DNA from: Prevotella sp.
GTDB taxonomy: Bacteria > Bacteroidota > Bacteroidia > Bacteroidales > Bacteroidaceae
Reading direction: 5' to 3'
Assembly: GCA_017470345.1 (NCBI GenBank)
Contig: JAFUEP010000042.1
Location: 124,001-188,000, forward strand
DNA length: 64,000 nucleotides
Shown: positions 34,041-42,817 of the stretch, piece by piece
How the letters are laid out: each line of letters begins with the position of its first letter
How positions within the stretch are numbered: position 1 is the first letter of the stretch
Notes under the pieces: generated by a model
Told to the model about the DNA's origin: nothing
Databases searched by the model: none
Seen by the model: only the letters and a program-made list of their open reading frames with translations
Position numbers and translations under genes: made by a program

Positions 34041-37000
34041 ATGATTGGAATCAGAAATTTTTATCGTAAATTTGCAAGTCGGTTAGCCGAAGTCACAAAC
34101 TTTTGGCAACTCTGTCTGTCAGTTTTGAAGCATTTGAAGAACATCATCAGCTGGACCATCTGGACGCTCGTCGCCCTCTATGTCCTTGGATTGATCCTCG
34201 TCCACCTGCCCCCTGTGCAGGAGCGTCTGGGGTCGAGGGTGGCCGCTATGCTTGCAAAGAAGCTCGACACGGAAGTCAATATCGGGCGCATCGACTTGGG
34301 GCTGTTCAATCGGATCATTGTGGACGACGTGCTCATCAAGGACCAGGCCGACAGCACCCTGCTGAAAGCCAACAGGTTGTCAGCACGAATCGAGCTACTG
34401 CCCTTGCTCAACGGGCGCGTCAGCATCTCGTCGGCCCAGTTGTTCGGCGCCCAAGCTCATGTCTATAAGGCTGACTCCGTCGCACCGCTCAACATGCAAT
34501 TTGTGCTCGACGCCTTCGCCTCGAACGACACGACCAGCCAGTCGGGCCTCGACCTGCGCATCAATTCGCTCATCATCCGCCACTCGTCAGCCCGCTACGA
34601 CAGATACGACGTCCTTGAGACACCTGGCCGTCTGAATGCCCGTCACGTGAACCTGAGCGACATCAGCGCCCACATCCAGCTACGCGCCCTGCGCCCCGAT
34701 TCAGTCAACCTCACCATCAAGCGACTGGCCATGCGCGAGCAGTCAGGTCTCAACGTCAAGCGACTGTCGCTCCGCGTCGAGGGCAATGACGAAGAAGCGT
34801 ATTTATCTGATTTACAACTTCAAATGCCTGCTTCGCTGATTCGTATTGATTCGCTTTCGGCAAAGTACCGCTTTGAAGGTCGCAAAGCGGCACTTCGCTT
34901 CAAGGGAAGTGCCGCTTCGCCAGGCTTGAAGTTGCCCGACTTCGCATTCATTTATCCCGACCTTCGAAAGTTTGGCGAAGCACTGGCTTTCAACGTCGAA
35001 TTCAGCGGCACGGAAGAGAGTATCGACATCCCTCGTCTCAACATCCATTCAGAGTCAAACGACCTGTCGCTCATGGCCACATTATCAGCCAGCAAGCAGG
35101 ACGAGCGACTCATCTGGTCGGCTCCGGACTATCAGTTGAGCGCCAGCAGCCAGCTGATTGCCCAGTTGAAACAGGCTTTCGCTCAGATGCCCGACCTGGC
35201 CACCCGACTCGGCGATGTCAGGATTTCAGGACGGACCAACAGGCTTGCCTCTGGCGACATCACTTCCGAGAACGACATTGCCACCTCGATCGGACGGCTC
35301 AGCACCCTCCTCACCATCGGAGCCGACAAGCAGTTCCGAGGCCACCTCGACACGGATAGTTTCCATCTCGGCCAGCTGCTCGACCAGTCGAAACTGGGCG
35401 TACTCGCCACCAAGGTCAACCTGAGTGGCACCCCGCAGGCCGTCAACGCCGAAGGAACCATTGCCCGCCTCGATTTCAACGACTACCATTATCAGGGCAT
35501 TGAGCTCAACGCCACCTACAGCGACGGCGACATTGCAGGCAAGCTGAAGATCGACGACCCCAACATTACGACTGACGTGGAGGGCGAGTTGCGCAAGGGC
35601 CCGCGCTCGGCTGTCAGGCTGACAGGCTTCATCCGCAACCTATCACCCCATGCGCTCCACCTCACCGACCAATGGGGCGACGCCCAGTTCTCGGCCATCA
35701 TCGACGCCGACTTCGTCGCTTCGTCGCTCAACGATGCCGAAGGAAGTCTCGATCTCGACGACTTTTACATGACAAGGCCCGACTCCGCCGCTGTCGTCTA
35801 TCATCTCGACAACCTCCACATCAAGTCTGGATATGAAGACGACTTGCACTTCATGCGCCTCAACGGCGACATGGGCGAGATGGAACTGGAGGGACAGTTC
35901 GACTGGGCCACCCTGCCTCAGAGCTTCATCAACTACACAGGCTCAAAACTCCCCACCCTGCCTGGCCTGCCTAAGACCACACGCACGTCAGACAACAATT
36001 TCGACGTCAGCATCCGACTCTCTGACGCCCAATGGCTCAGCAACCTGTTCGGACTGCCCCTGACGCTCAATCGTCCCTTAGCGCTCACAGCCAAAGTCAA
36101 CGACCAGACCAGCGAGCTCGACATCAACGCTGAGATTCCTGACTTCATCTACGACGGCAGTCAATATGCAGGCGGAATGATCCAGCTGACCACCATTGGC
36201 GACACAGCCCTCTGCGACGCACGACTCACCCGTCTCACGGAAAGCCAGCGCCGCATGAATCTCCATCTGACTGCCCAAGCTGCTGACAACAACCTGGTCA
36301 CGTCGCTCGCCTGGGACAACGAGAATCGCACGGACGGCGAAGCCTTCAGCGGCATCATCAACGCCATCACACAGCTCTACACCAACGACAGCGGAAAGCC
36401 TGAAGCACACGTGCGAGTACAACCATCGCGCGTCAACATCCAAGGCACGGAGTGGGAGCTCGAGCCTTCCGACATCCTCTACTCCGACCAGCGACTCATG
36501 GTCGACCGCTTCAACCTGCGCCACGACGACCAGCACCTCATCGTCGACGGCATCGCATCGAAACAGACATCCGACTCGCTGATGATCGACCTCAACGGCA
36601 TCGAGGTAGCCTACGTCCTTGAACTCGTCGACTTCCATGCCGTCGACTTCGGAGGCAAAGCCTCAGGAAAGGCCTTCATCACCCAAGCCTTCAGCGACTT
36701 CAACGCCTGGGCCGACCTCGAAGTGGCCGACTTCACGTTCCAGGACGGCCCCATGGGCACGCTCGTCGCCAGAGCAGAATGGAGCAAGGAGGACAAGCAG
36801 GTAGAGCTCGACGCCTTTGCTGACGACGGTCCTGACGCACAAACCTTCATCGAGGGATTCATCGCTCCCAGCCGCGACGACATCAATCTGCTCATTCGCG
36901 CCCGAGGCACCAACATCGCCTTCGTCAACTCCTTCACTGACAGCTTTCTCGACAGGGTGAGCGGACAGGCCAACGGCGACGTCAGGCTCATCGGGCCTCT

Positions 37001-38519
37001 GAGCGGTGTCAACCTCACAGGTGAGCTGGCCGTCGACGGACAAGCCACGGTGACGGCACTCAACACGACCTACCAGCTGCGCGGCGACTCCATCGTCTTC
37101 GTCCCCAACGACATTCAGATCCGTCGCCATCGCATCTACGACAGCGACGACCACGTCGGCTACGTCAGCGGTGCACTCCATCATCGCAACTTCACCAACT
37201 TCACCTTCGACATCGATGTCGAGGCCCAGAACCTGCTGGCCTACGATTTCAACGACTTTGACGACGGCACCGTCTGCGGACATGTATTTGCCACAGGCCA
37301 TGCCGACCTGCACGGACGTCCTGGCGAAATCACCATCAACTGCAACGTCACGCCACAACGCGGATCGTGGTTCGCCTACGACGCCGCCAACCCCGATGCC
37401 ATCTCCAACCAGCAGTTCATCACATGGGGCGAAAAGACTGCCACTGACAGCATCGGCGTCCTCTCCGATGTCATGCAGATCCAGCCGCCCACGCATTCCG
37501 ATCTGGCCGATATGCCGTCAGACATCTACATCAACTTCATCATCAACACCACGCCAGAGGCCACGCTCCGCGTGCTCATGGACCAGCAGACCAACGACTA
37601 CATCACCCTCAACGGAACGGGCACTCTCAGCGCCTCGTTCTACAACAAAGGTCCATTCCAGATGTTCGGCACCTACAATGTCGAGCGCGGCACGTATGGC
37701 ATTACCATTCAGAACATCATCAAGAAGAACTTCAACTTCCAGGAAGGCGGCAGCATCGTCTTCGGGGGCGACCCCTTCGACGCCAACCTCAACCTCAAGG
37801 CTGTCTATACAGTCAACGGCGTCAGCCTTTCCGACCTCAACATCGGCAATTCATTCTCCAACAACACCGTCCGCGTCAACTGTCTGATGAACATCCAGGG
37901 CACCGCAGGTGCACCACGCGTGGAGTTCGACCTCGAGATGCCTACCGTCAACAGCGAGGAGGAACAGATGATACGTTCCATCATCGCCAGCGAGCAAGAG
38001 CTCAACCAGCAGGTCGTCTATCTGCTTGGCATCGGCCGATTCTACACACAGGGCACCAACAACGCCGGCACCCAGCAATACGGACAGACTGAACTGGCCA
38101 TGCAGTCGTTCCTCTCTGGCACCGTCTCGACACAGATCAACGAGCTGCTCTCGCAGGTCATCAAGAACGACGACTGGAACTTCGGCGCCAACATCTCGAC
38201 GGGCAACGAGGGATGGCACAACGCTGAATACGAAGGTCTCGTCAGCGGACGCATGCTCAACAACCGCCTCCTTATCAACGGCCAGTTCGGCTATCGCGAC
38301 AATGCAACCCAGGCGACGCCCTCCTTCATTGGCGACTTCGACATCCGCTACCTGCTCCTGCCCAACGGAAACTTCGCCCTGAAGGTCTATAACCAGACGA
38401 ACGACCGCTACTTCACCCGCTCATCGCTCAACACCCAGGGCATCGGCCTTATCATGAAGAAAGATTTCAACGGACTCGGCGACCTCTTCCATCAGCGCAG
38501 AAACAGGAAGTCGAAGTGA
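34041..38519 (+). CDS. tamB: TamB-like translocation and assembly module protein
   Basis: A protein of up to 1492 residues with one N-terminal membrane anchor (about 36-56, IISWTIWTLVALYVLGLILV). A very long run of beta-rich repeats follows, as in AsmA/TamB lipid-transport bridges. The C-terminal DUF490 part (about 1150-1480) includes GPFQMFGTYNVERGTYG and GGDPFDANLNLKAVY. It spans the periplasm and serves outer-membrane assembly or lipid transfer. The ATG at 34041 precedes a likely promoter box (34067-34074), so translation may instead begin at a TTG near 34125 or 34134. A three-unit 22-bp repeat array lies in frame at 34861-34926. Confidence 0.9.
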   Translation: MIGIRNFYRKFASRLAEVTNFWQLCLSVLKHLKNIISWTIWTLVALYVLGLILVHLPPVQERLGSRVAAMLAKKLDTEVNIGRIDLGLFNRIIVDDVLIKDQADSTLLKANRLSARIELLPLLNGRVSISSAQLFGAQAHVYKADSVAPLNMQFVLDAFASNDTTSQSGLDLRINSLIIRHSSARYDRYDVLETPGRLNARHVNLSDISAHIQLRALRPDSVNLTIKRLAMREQSGLNVKRLSLRVEGNDEEAYLSDLQLQMPASLIRIDSLSAKYRFEGRKAALRFKGSAASPGLKLPDFAFIYPDLRKFGEALAFNVEFSGTEESIDIPRLNIHSESNDLSLMATLSASKQDERLIWSAPDYQLSASSQLIAQLKQAFAQMPDLATRLGDVRISGRTNRLASGDITSENDIATSIGRLSTLLTIGADKQFRGHLDTDSFHLGQLLDQSKLGVLATKVNLSGTPQAVNAEGTIARLDFNDYHYQGIELNATYSDGDIAGKLKIDDPNITTDVEGELRKGPRSAVRLTGFIRNLSPHALHLTDQWGDAQFSAIIDADFVASSLNDAEGSLDLDDFYMTRPDSAAVVYHLDNLHIKSGYEDDLHFMRLNGDMGEMELEGQFDWATLPQSFINYTGSKLPTLPGLPKTTRTSDNNFDVSIRLSDAQWLSNLFGLPLTLNRPLALTAKVNDQTSELDINAEIPDFIYDGSQYAGGMIQLTTIGDTALCDARLTRLTESQRRMNLHLTAQAADNNLVTSLAWDNENRTDGEAFSGIINAITQLYTNDSGKPEAHVRVQPSRVNIQGTEWELEPSDILYSDQRLMVDRFNLRHDDQHLIVDGIASKQTSDSLMIDLNGIEVAYVLELVDFHAVDFGGKASGKAFITQAFSDFNAWADLEVADFTFQDGPMGTLVARAEWSKEDKQVELDAFADDGPDAQTFIEGFIAPSRDDINLLIRARGTNIAFVNSFTDSFLDRVSGQANGDVRLIGPLSGVNLTGELAVDGQATVTALNTTYQLRGDSIVFVPNDIQIRRHRIYDSDDHVGYVSGALHHRNFTNFTFDIDVEAQNLLAYDFNDFDDGTVCGHVFATGHADLHGRPGEITINCNVTPQRGSWFAYDAANPDAISNQQFITWGEKTATDSIGVLSDVMQIQPPTHSDLADMPSDIYINFIINTTPEATLRVLMDQQTNDYITLNGTGTLSASFYNKGPFQMFGTYNVERGTYGITIQNIIKKNFNFQEGGSIVFGGDPFDANLNLKAVYTVNGVSLSDLNIGNSFSNNTVRVNCLMNIQGTAGAPRVEFDLEMPTVNSEEEQMIRSIIASEQELNQQVVYLLGIGRFYTQGTNNAGTQQYGQTELAMQSFLSGTVSTQINELLSQVIKNDDWNFGANISTGNEGWHNAEYEGLVSGRMLNNRLLINGQFGYRDNATQATPSFIGDFDIRYLLLPNGNFALKVYNQTNDRYFTRSSLNTQGIGLIMKKDFNGLGDLFHQRRNRKSK
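34043..34074 (+). promoter_or_regulatory. Candidate tamB promoter inside the annotated 5' end
   Basis: ATTG (34043-34046) and TAAATTTG (34067-34074) with a 20-bp spacer match the Bacteroidetes pattern. If it is used, the ATG at 34041 is not in the mRNA. Confidence 0.5.
34861..34926. repeat. Three 22-bp units (AAG...CTT type) in frame inside tamB
   Basis: Cores AGTACCGCTT, AGCGGCACTT and AGTGCCGCTT start at 34864, 34886 and 34908, exactly 22 bp apart; the middle one is inverted relative to the others. Together they are 66 bp, i.e. 22 codons, so the tamB frame is kept (protein KYRFEGRKAALRFKGSAAS). Confidence 0.85.
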
Positions 38520-38606
38520 CGGAATGCGACTGCCGTCCGCCCTCAGCCCTGCTGTCAGATCAAGGATTTATAATCTTTAGCAATTACGTTAATGTTCTCA
38601 AAATGC

Positions 38607-38637
38607 TTTGATATGTCAGCCATAATTCGTAACTTTG
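38607..38637 (+). promoter_or_regulatory. Promoter of the nucleotidyltransferase gene
   Basis: TTTG (38607-38610) and TAACTTTG (38630-38637) with a 19-bp spacer. It starts transcription downstream of an alternative upstream start at 38635, which supports the ATG at 38686. Confidence 0.7.
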
Positions 38638-38685
38638 CAAAAGAATAAAACATATCACCAAACAATATTAATAACCTTATTGCAA

Positions 38686-39627
38686 ATGAAACCAACTCTT
38701 TTCCTGCTTGCAGCAGGCATGGGTAGCCGCTACGGCGGACTCAAACAACTCGACGGCCTCGGCCCCAACGGCGAGACCATCATGGACTACAGCATCTACG
38801 ACGCCATCCAGGCTGGCTTCGGCCGCATCGTGTGGGTCATCCGCAAAGATTTCGAGGAGCAGTTCCGCACGCAGATCCTCGCCAAATATGAGGGTCAGGT
38901 GCCCTGCGAGCTCTGCTTCCAGGCCCTCGACGCACTGCCCGAAGGATTCACCGTCCCTGAGGGTCGCCAGAAGCCCTGGGGCACCAACCACGCCGTGCTG
39001 ATGGGTAAGGACATCATCCGCGAGCCCTTCTGCGTCATCAACTGCGACGACTTCTACGGACGCGACGCCTTCATGCAGATTGGCCATTGGCTCGCCGCCC
39101 TCCCCGAGGGTTCGAAGAACACGTATGCCATGGTGGGATTCCGCGTGAGCAACACGCTCTCTGAGAATGGCACCGTGGCCCGTGGCGTCTGTGCCTACAA
39201 CGAGAAGCGCCATCTGACGGACGTCGTCGAGCGTACAGAAATCGTGCGCTGCGCTGCCGATGGTTCGAAGGCTGGCGACCCGCAGGAGCCCATCCGCTAT
39301 AAGGACGAGCAGGGCCAGTGGCAGCCGCTGGGTGAGAACGTGCCCGTCTCGATGAACATGTGGGGCTTCACGCCTGACTACTTCGAGCACTCCGAGCAGT
39401 ACTTCCGCGAGTTCCTCAGCGACCCGAAGAACATCGAGAACCTCAAGGCCGAGTTCTTCATCCCCCTCATGGTCAACAAGCTCATCAACGAGGGGACAGC
39501 CACCTGCGAGGTGCTCGACACCACCAGTGTCTGGTTTGGCGTCACCTACGCTGCCGACCGTCAGGCCACCGTCGAGCGTATCCAGCGTCTCGTCGACGAG
39601 GGTGTCTATCCCAATAAGCTGTTCTAA
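38686..39627 (+). CDS. Sugar nucleotidyltransferase-like protein
   Basis: A 313-residue protein of the NTP-transferase fold. The N-terminal signature LLAAGMGSRYGGLKQLDGLG matches the GxGxR pyrophosphorylase loop and is followed by INCDDFYGRDAF, the metal-binding Asp region. The C-terminal part (EFFIPLMVNKLINEGTA) is typical of a Bacteroidetes group of unassigned substrate, distantly like UTP-glucose-1-phosphate uridylyltransferases. It is a single-gene unit with its own promoter and terminator. Family call good, substrate unknown. Confidence 0.82.
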   Translation: MKPTLFLLAAGMGSRYGGLKQLDGLGPNGETIMDYSIYDAIQAGFGRIVWVIRKDFEEQFRTQILAKYEGQVPCELCFQALDALPEGFTVPEGRQKPWGTNHAVLMGKDIIREPFCVINCDDFYGRDAFMQIGHWLAALPEGSKNTYAMVGFRVSNTLSENGTVARGVCAYNEKRHLTDVVERTEIVRCAADGSKAGDPQEPIRYKDEQGQWQPLGENVPVSMNMWGFTPDYFEHSEQYFREFLSDPKNIENLKAEFFIPLMVNKLINEGTATCEVLDTTSVWFGVTYAADRQATVERIQRLVDEGVYPNKLF

Positions 39628-39651
39628 GACAGGACATACATTCCATCAATA

Positions 39652-39692
39652 AAGCGAGAGGGCTTGCCGGACGGCGCCCTCTCGCTTGTTTT
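39652..39692 (+). terminator. Intrinsic terminator of the nucleotidyltransferase gene
   Basis: AAGCGAGAGGGC (39652-39663) pairs with GCCCTCTCGCTT (39676-39687) and is followed by GTTTT. It lies 25 bp past the stop. Confidence 0.88.
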
Positions 39693-39743
39693 ATATAAGC
39701 CATGTCCAACAACGCTCCATAAAAGGCATTACATAAGCTCCGA

Positions 39744-39831
39744 CGAAGCGGTCCTGTGTGCAGGACACAACGGTCCTTCGAGGTGGTCAAAGCGGTACTT
39801 TGAACGGTCTGAAACGGCACTTCGTTTCTGC
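39744..39831. repeat. Array of four 22-bp units between convergent genes
   Basis: Cores AGCGGTCCTG, AACGGTCCTT, AGCGGTACTT and AACGGCACTT start at 39747, 39769, 39791 and 39813, an exact 22-bp period. All four have the CGG end on the left, and the units are more degenerate than in other arrays. It lies between the nucleotidyltransferase terminator and the 3' end of dacB. Confidence 0.85.
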
Positions 39832-39863
39832 CGTCAGATTATTATCCATTTAGGGTCGCCACC

Positions 39864-41021
39864 CTATCTGCATAACTCGACGCAGAGGCGGTCGATGAGG
39901 TCGCGGCCTTCGCTGGCATGCATGACGCCCTGGACGATGACGGCGAAGCAGAGACGATGGTCGTCAGGGGCGGTGCAGTAGCCCGCCAGCGAGGTGATGC
40001 CAGTGAGGGTGCCCGTCTTGGCCTGTACGTTGCTGGCGGCTGGCGTGCCCACAAAGCGTTTCTTCAGCGTACCGTCCTGAGCGGCCACGGGCATCGTGGG
40101 CAGCAGATGGCTGTAGATGCGGTTGTCGAACCATGCATAGCGAAGGAGCATCGTGAGCGCCTCGGCTGAGAGGTAGTTATAGAGCGACAGTCCGCTGCCG
40201 TCGGCAATGCGATATTGCTGGGGCAGCAATCCGGCTCGCAACATGACGTCGCGTTCCATCTTGCGGCCGTCCTTGGCAGTAGCGGGTCGATGGCCGGAGT
40301 GCATGGCTGTCTGATAAAACATGGACTCGGCATAGAGGTTGTTGCTCTCCTTCATCATCTCGAACATCACCTGATCGATGGTGTGAGTGCGGGCGCAGAC
40401 AAACGTTGTGCCGCCTGGCAGACGGCCGCGCACCACGGATGTCCCATCCGTCACCACCCCACCCCGCTGCAGGGCGCTGAGGAGCTGCTCGCCAAAGTCG
40501 AGTCGGCGCTCCATCCGCAGGGGCGTCAGCACGGGGTTGTCGTCGTCCCAGCACCAGCCCTCGCCATAGCGCAGGGTGTCCTTCATGCTCACATCGCAGA
40601 CGATGCGGCCACGAAGCGTGTCGACGCCCAGGCGCCGCACATTGGCCACAAGAGCTTCCATGTCGTCACGATCGAACATGGGGTCCATGCCGCCCACGAC
40701 GATAAGGTCGCCACGGAGCGAACGGCCAGCAACGCTGCCCTTATAATATAAAGAGGTGGAGAAGACATAGTCGCCCCCCAGCTGGTCGAGGGCTGCCACA
40801 GCGGTCAGCACCTTCTTCGTCGAGGCAGGCCTCATGAGCTGGCGCTCGTGGTGACTATAGAGCGGGCGGTCGGCCGTGAGGTCCCACACCATGAGGCCGA
40901 TCTGGGCCGTCTGGAGCAGCGGGTCAGTAGCGACGATAGAGTCGAGCCGCTGGCTGACGTCCTGTGCTTTAGCTGATCCGAAGAGAACGGTCAGCAGGAA
41001 TAATACAATGGTTTTCTTCAT
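39864..41021 (-). CDS. dacB: D-alanyl-D-alanine carboxypeptidase (PBP4, S13 family)
   Basis: A 385-residue periplasmic peptidase that trims or opens peptidoglycan cross-links. The signal peptide is about 1-19 (ending GSAKA). The active-site triad is visible as SxxK in PASTKK (Ser67/Lys70), SxN in KESNNLYAES and KTG in QAKTGTLTG. The ATG at 41021 is chosen over an upstream TTG, which overlaps the promoter. The gene ends in TAG. It is divergent from nadB, and its 3' end faces a repeat array. Confidence 0.92.
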   Translation of the reverse strand: MKKTIVLFLLTVLFGSAKAQDVSQRLDSIVATDPLLQTAQIGLMVWDLTADRPLYSHHERQLMRPASTKKVLTAVAALDQLGGDYVFSTSLYYKGSVAGRSLRGDLIVVGGMDPMFDRDDMEALVANVRRLGVDTLRGRIVCDVSMKDTLRYGEGWCWDDDNPVLTPLRMERRLDFGEQLLSALQRGGVVTDGTSVVRGRLPGGTTFVCARTHTIDQVMFEMMKESNNLYAESMFYQTAMHSGHRPATAKDGRKMERDVMLRAGLLPQQYRIADGSGLSLYNYLSAEALTMLLRYAWFDNRIYSHLLPTMPVAAQDGTLKKRFVGTPAASNVQAKTGTLTGITSLAGYCTAPDDHRLCFAVIVQGVMHASEGRDLIDRLCVELCR

Positions 41022-41030
41022 AAGTTGGTG

Positions 41031-41038
41031 CAAAGGTA
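41031..41038 (-). promoter_or_regulatory. dacB promoter -7 box
   Basis: TACCTTTG on the minus strand, 10 bp before the ATG, so the leader is very short. It is divergent from the nadB promoter; the AT-rich 41039-41082 lies between. Confidence 0.65.
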
Positions 41039-41082
41039 CAAAAAAGTTCGTAATTCATTGTTCTTAATTCATTATTTTTTCG

Positions 41083-41090
41083 TACCTTTG
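41083..41090 (+). promoter_or_regulatory. nadB promoter -7 box
   Basis: TACCTTTG, 19 bp before the nadB ATG at 41110. Confidence 0.68.
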
Positions 41091-41109
41091 CCACGTAATA
41101 ACTAAAACA

Positions 41110-42696
41110 ATGGTCTACAAATACGACTTTCTGATTATTGGAGCAGGCGTGGCCGGCATGAGCTACGCCCTCAAAGTGGCCCGTGCGAAGAAGGGCTCAG
41201 TGTGCATGATCTGCAAGACGTCGCTCGACGAAGCGAACACATCATTCGCCCAGGGCGGCGTAGCCTCAGTGACCAACCTGGCTGTCGACAACTTCGAGAA
41301 GCACATCGAGGACACGATGATAGCAGGCGACTATATCTCTGACCGTCAGGCCGTGGAGCAGGTGGTCAGGCAGGCGCCCGAACAGATTAAGGAGCTGGTG
41401 CAATGGGGCGTCAACTTCGACAAGAAGGATGACGGCACGTTCGACCTGCATCGCGAGGGCGGACACTCGGAGTTTCGCATCCTCCACCATGCTGACGACA
41501 CAGGCGCCGAGATTCAGCGCGGACTGATGGAGGCCGTGCGCAGCTGCGAGGGCATCACCGTCAAGGAGCACCACTTCGCCGTGGAAATCATCACTCAGCA
41601 TCACATGGGCGTCAGGGTCACGCGGCGCTCGCCTCACATCAAGTGCTATGGCGCCTACGTGCTGAACCCTGAGACGGAGAAGGTTGACACCTATCTGGCC
41701 AAGGTCACCGTCATGTGTACGGGCGGCTGCGGAGCCGTCTATCAGACGACATCCAATCCCGTCATCGCCACTGGCGACGGCATCGCCATGGTCTATCGCG
41801 CCAAGGGAACGGTGAAGGACATGGAGTTCGTACAGTTCCACCCCACCGTACTCCACAACCCCAACGAGACGCATCCCGCCTACCTCATCACGGAGGCTAT
41901 GCGCGGCTACGGCGGTATCCTGAAGCTGCCCAACGGCGAGGAGTTCATGCAGAAGTACGACGAGCGTCTCTCGCTGGCGCCGCGCGACATCGTAGCCCGC
42001 GCCATCGACAAGGAGATGAAAATCCACGGACTGGACCATGTCTGCCTCGACGTGACCCACAAGAACGCTGACGAGACGCGCCACCACTTCCCCAACATCT
42101 ACCAGAAGTGCCTCTCGATGGGCATTGACATCACTCAGGACTACATCCCCGTCCGCCCCGCAGCCCACTACATGTGCGGCGGCATCAAGGTCGACCTGAA
42201 CGGATGCTCCTCGATTGACCGTCTCTATGCCCTCGGCGAATGTTCGTGCACAGGACTGCACGGAGGCAACCGCCTTGCCTCCAACTCGCTCATCGAGGCT
42301 GTCGTCTATGCCGATGCAGCCGCCCGCCACTCGCTGGAGCACGTCGACCTGTACGAATGGAACGAGCAAGTGCCGGAGTGGAACGACGAGGGTACGATGA
42401 CCAACGAGGAGAAGGTGCTCATCACGCAGTCAGTCAAAGAGGTCGGACAGATCATGTCGGGCTACGTCGGCATCGTCCGCAGCGACCTCCGTCTGCATCG
42501 CGCATGGGACCGCCTCGACATGCTCTACGAGGAGACGGAACGACTCTTCAAGCGCGTCAAGGCATCGAAGGACATCTGCGAGCTGCGCAACATGATCAAC
42601 GTGGGCTACCTCATCACCCGCTTCGCCCTGGAGCGCAAGGAGAGCCGCGGCCTCCACTTCACGATTGACTACCCCGTGCATGCCTACGACAAATAA
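41110..42696 (+). CDS. nadB: L-aspartate oxidase
   Basis: A 528-residue FAD enzyme that oxidises L-aspartate to iminoaspartate for quinolinate and NAD synthesis. The FAD loop GAGVAGMSYALKVA is near residues 10-23. The blocks SFAQGGVASV, AAHYMCGGIKVDLNG and GGNRLASNSLIEAVVYAD are characteristic. The helical C-terminal domain is present. nadA and nadC are not adjacent. The length is normal for the family, and the relation to fumarate reductase flavoproteins is distinguished by the NadB-type blocks. Confidence 0.94.
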   Translation: MVYKYDFLIIGAGVAGMSYALKVARAKKGSVCMICKTSLDEANTSFAQGGVASVTNLAVDNFEKHIEDTMIAGDYISDRQAVEQVVRQAPEQIKELVQWGVNFDKKDDGTFDLHREGGHSEFRILHHADDTGAEIQRGLMEAVRSCEGITVKEHHFAVEIITQHHMGVRVTRRSPHIKCYGAYVLNPETEKVDTYLAKVTVMCTGGCGAVYQTTSNPVIATGDGIAMVYRAKGTVKDMEFVQFHPTVLHNPNETHPAYLITEAMRGYGGILKLPNGEEFMQKYDERLSLAPRDIVARAIDKEMKIHGLDHVCLDVTHKNADETRHHFPNIYQKCLSMGIDITQDYIPVRPAAHYMCGGIKVDLNGCSSIDRLYALGECSCTGLHGGNRLASNSLIEAVVYADAAARHSLEHVDLYEWNEQVPEWNDEGTMTNEEKVLITQSVKEVGQIMSGYVGIVRSDLRLHRAWDRLDMLYEETERLFKRVKASKDICELRNMINVGYLITRFALERKESRGLHFTIDYPVHAYDK

Positions 42697-42744
42697 GATA
42701 AGAGATATTAACAGTTCTTTTCTTGTGCTTTCAGAAATTATTCG

Positions 42745-42752
42745 TAACTTTG
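42745..42752 (+). promoter_or_regulatory. Promoter -7 box of the beta-helix protein gene
   Basis: TAACTTTG, 65 bp before the ATG at 42818, after the nadB 3' end. The leader is ~60 nt. Confidence 0.65.
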
Positions 42753-42817
42753 CAGCGGATTCTGACTAAAACGACTACAAAACTCGATAATTATTATTAA
42801 AACTAACAACAAGCATT

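Noticed and set aside
39664-39981. 105-codon plus-strand frame between the nucleotidyltransferase and dacB
   Set aside because: It covers the terminator, the repeat array and the antisense of dacB; no family resemblance.
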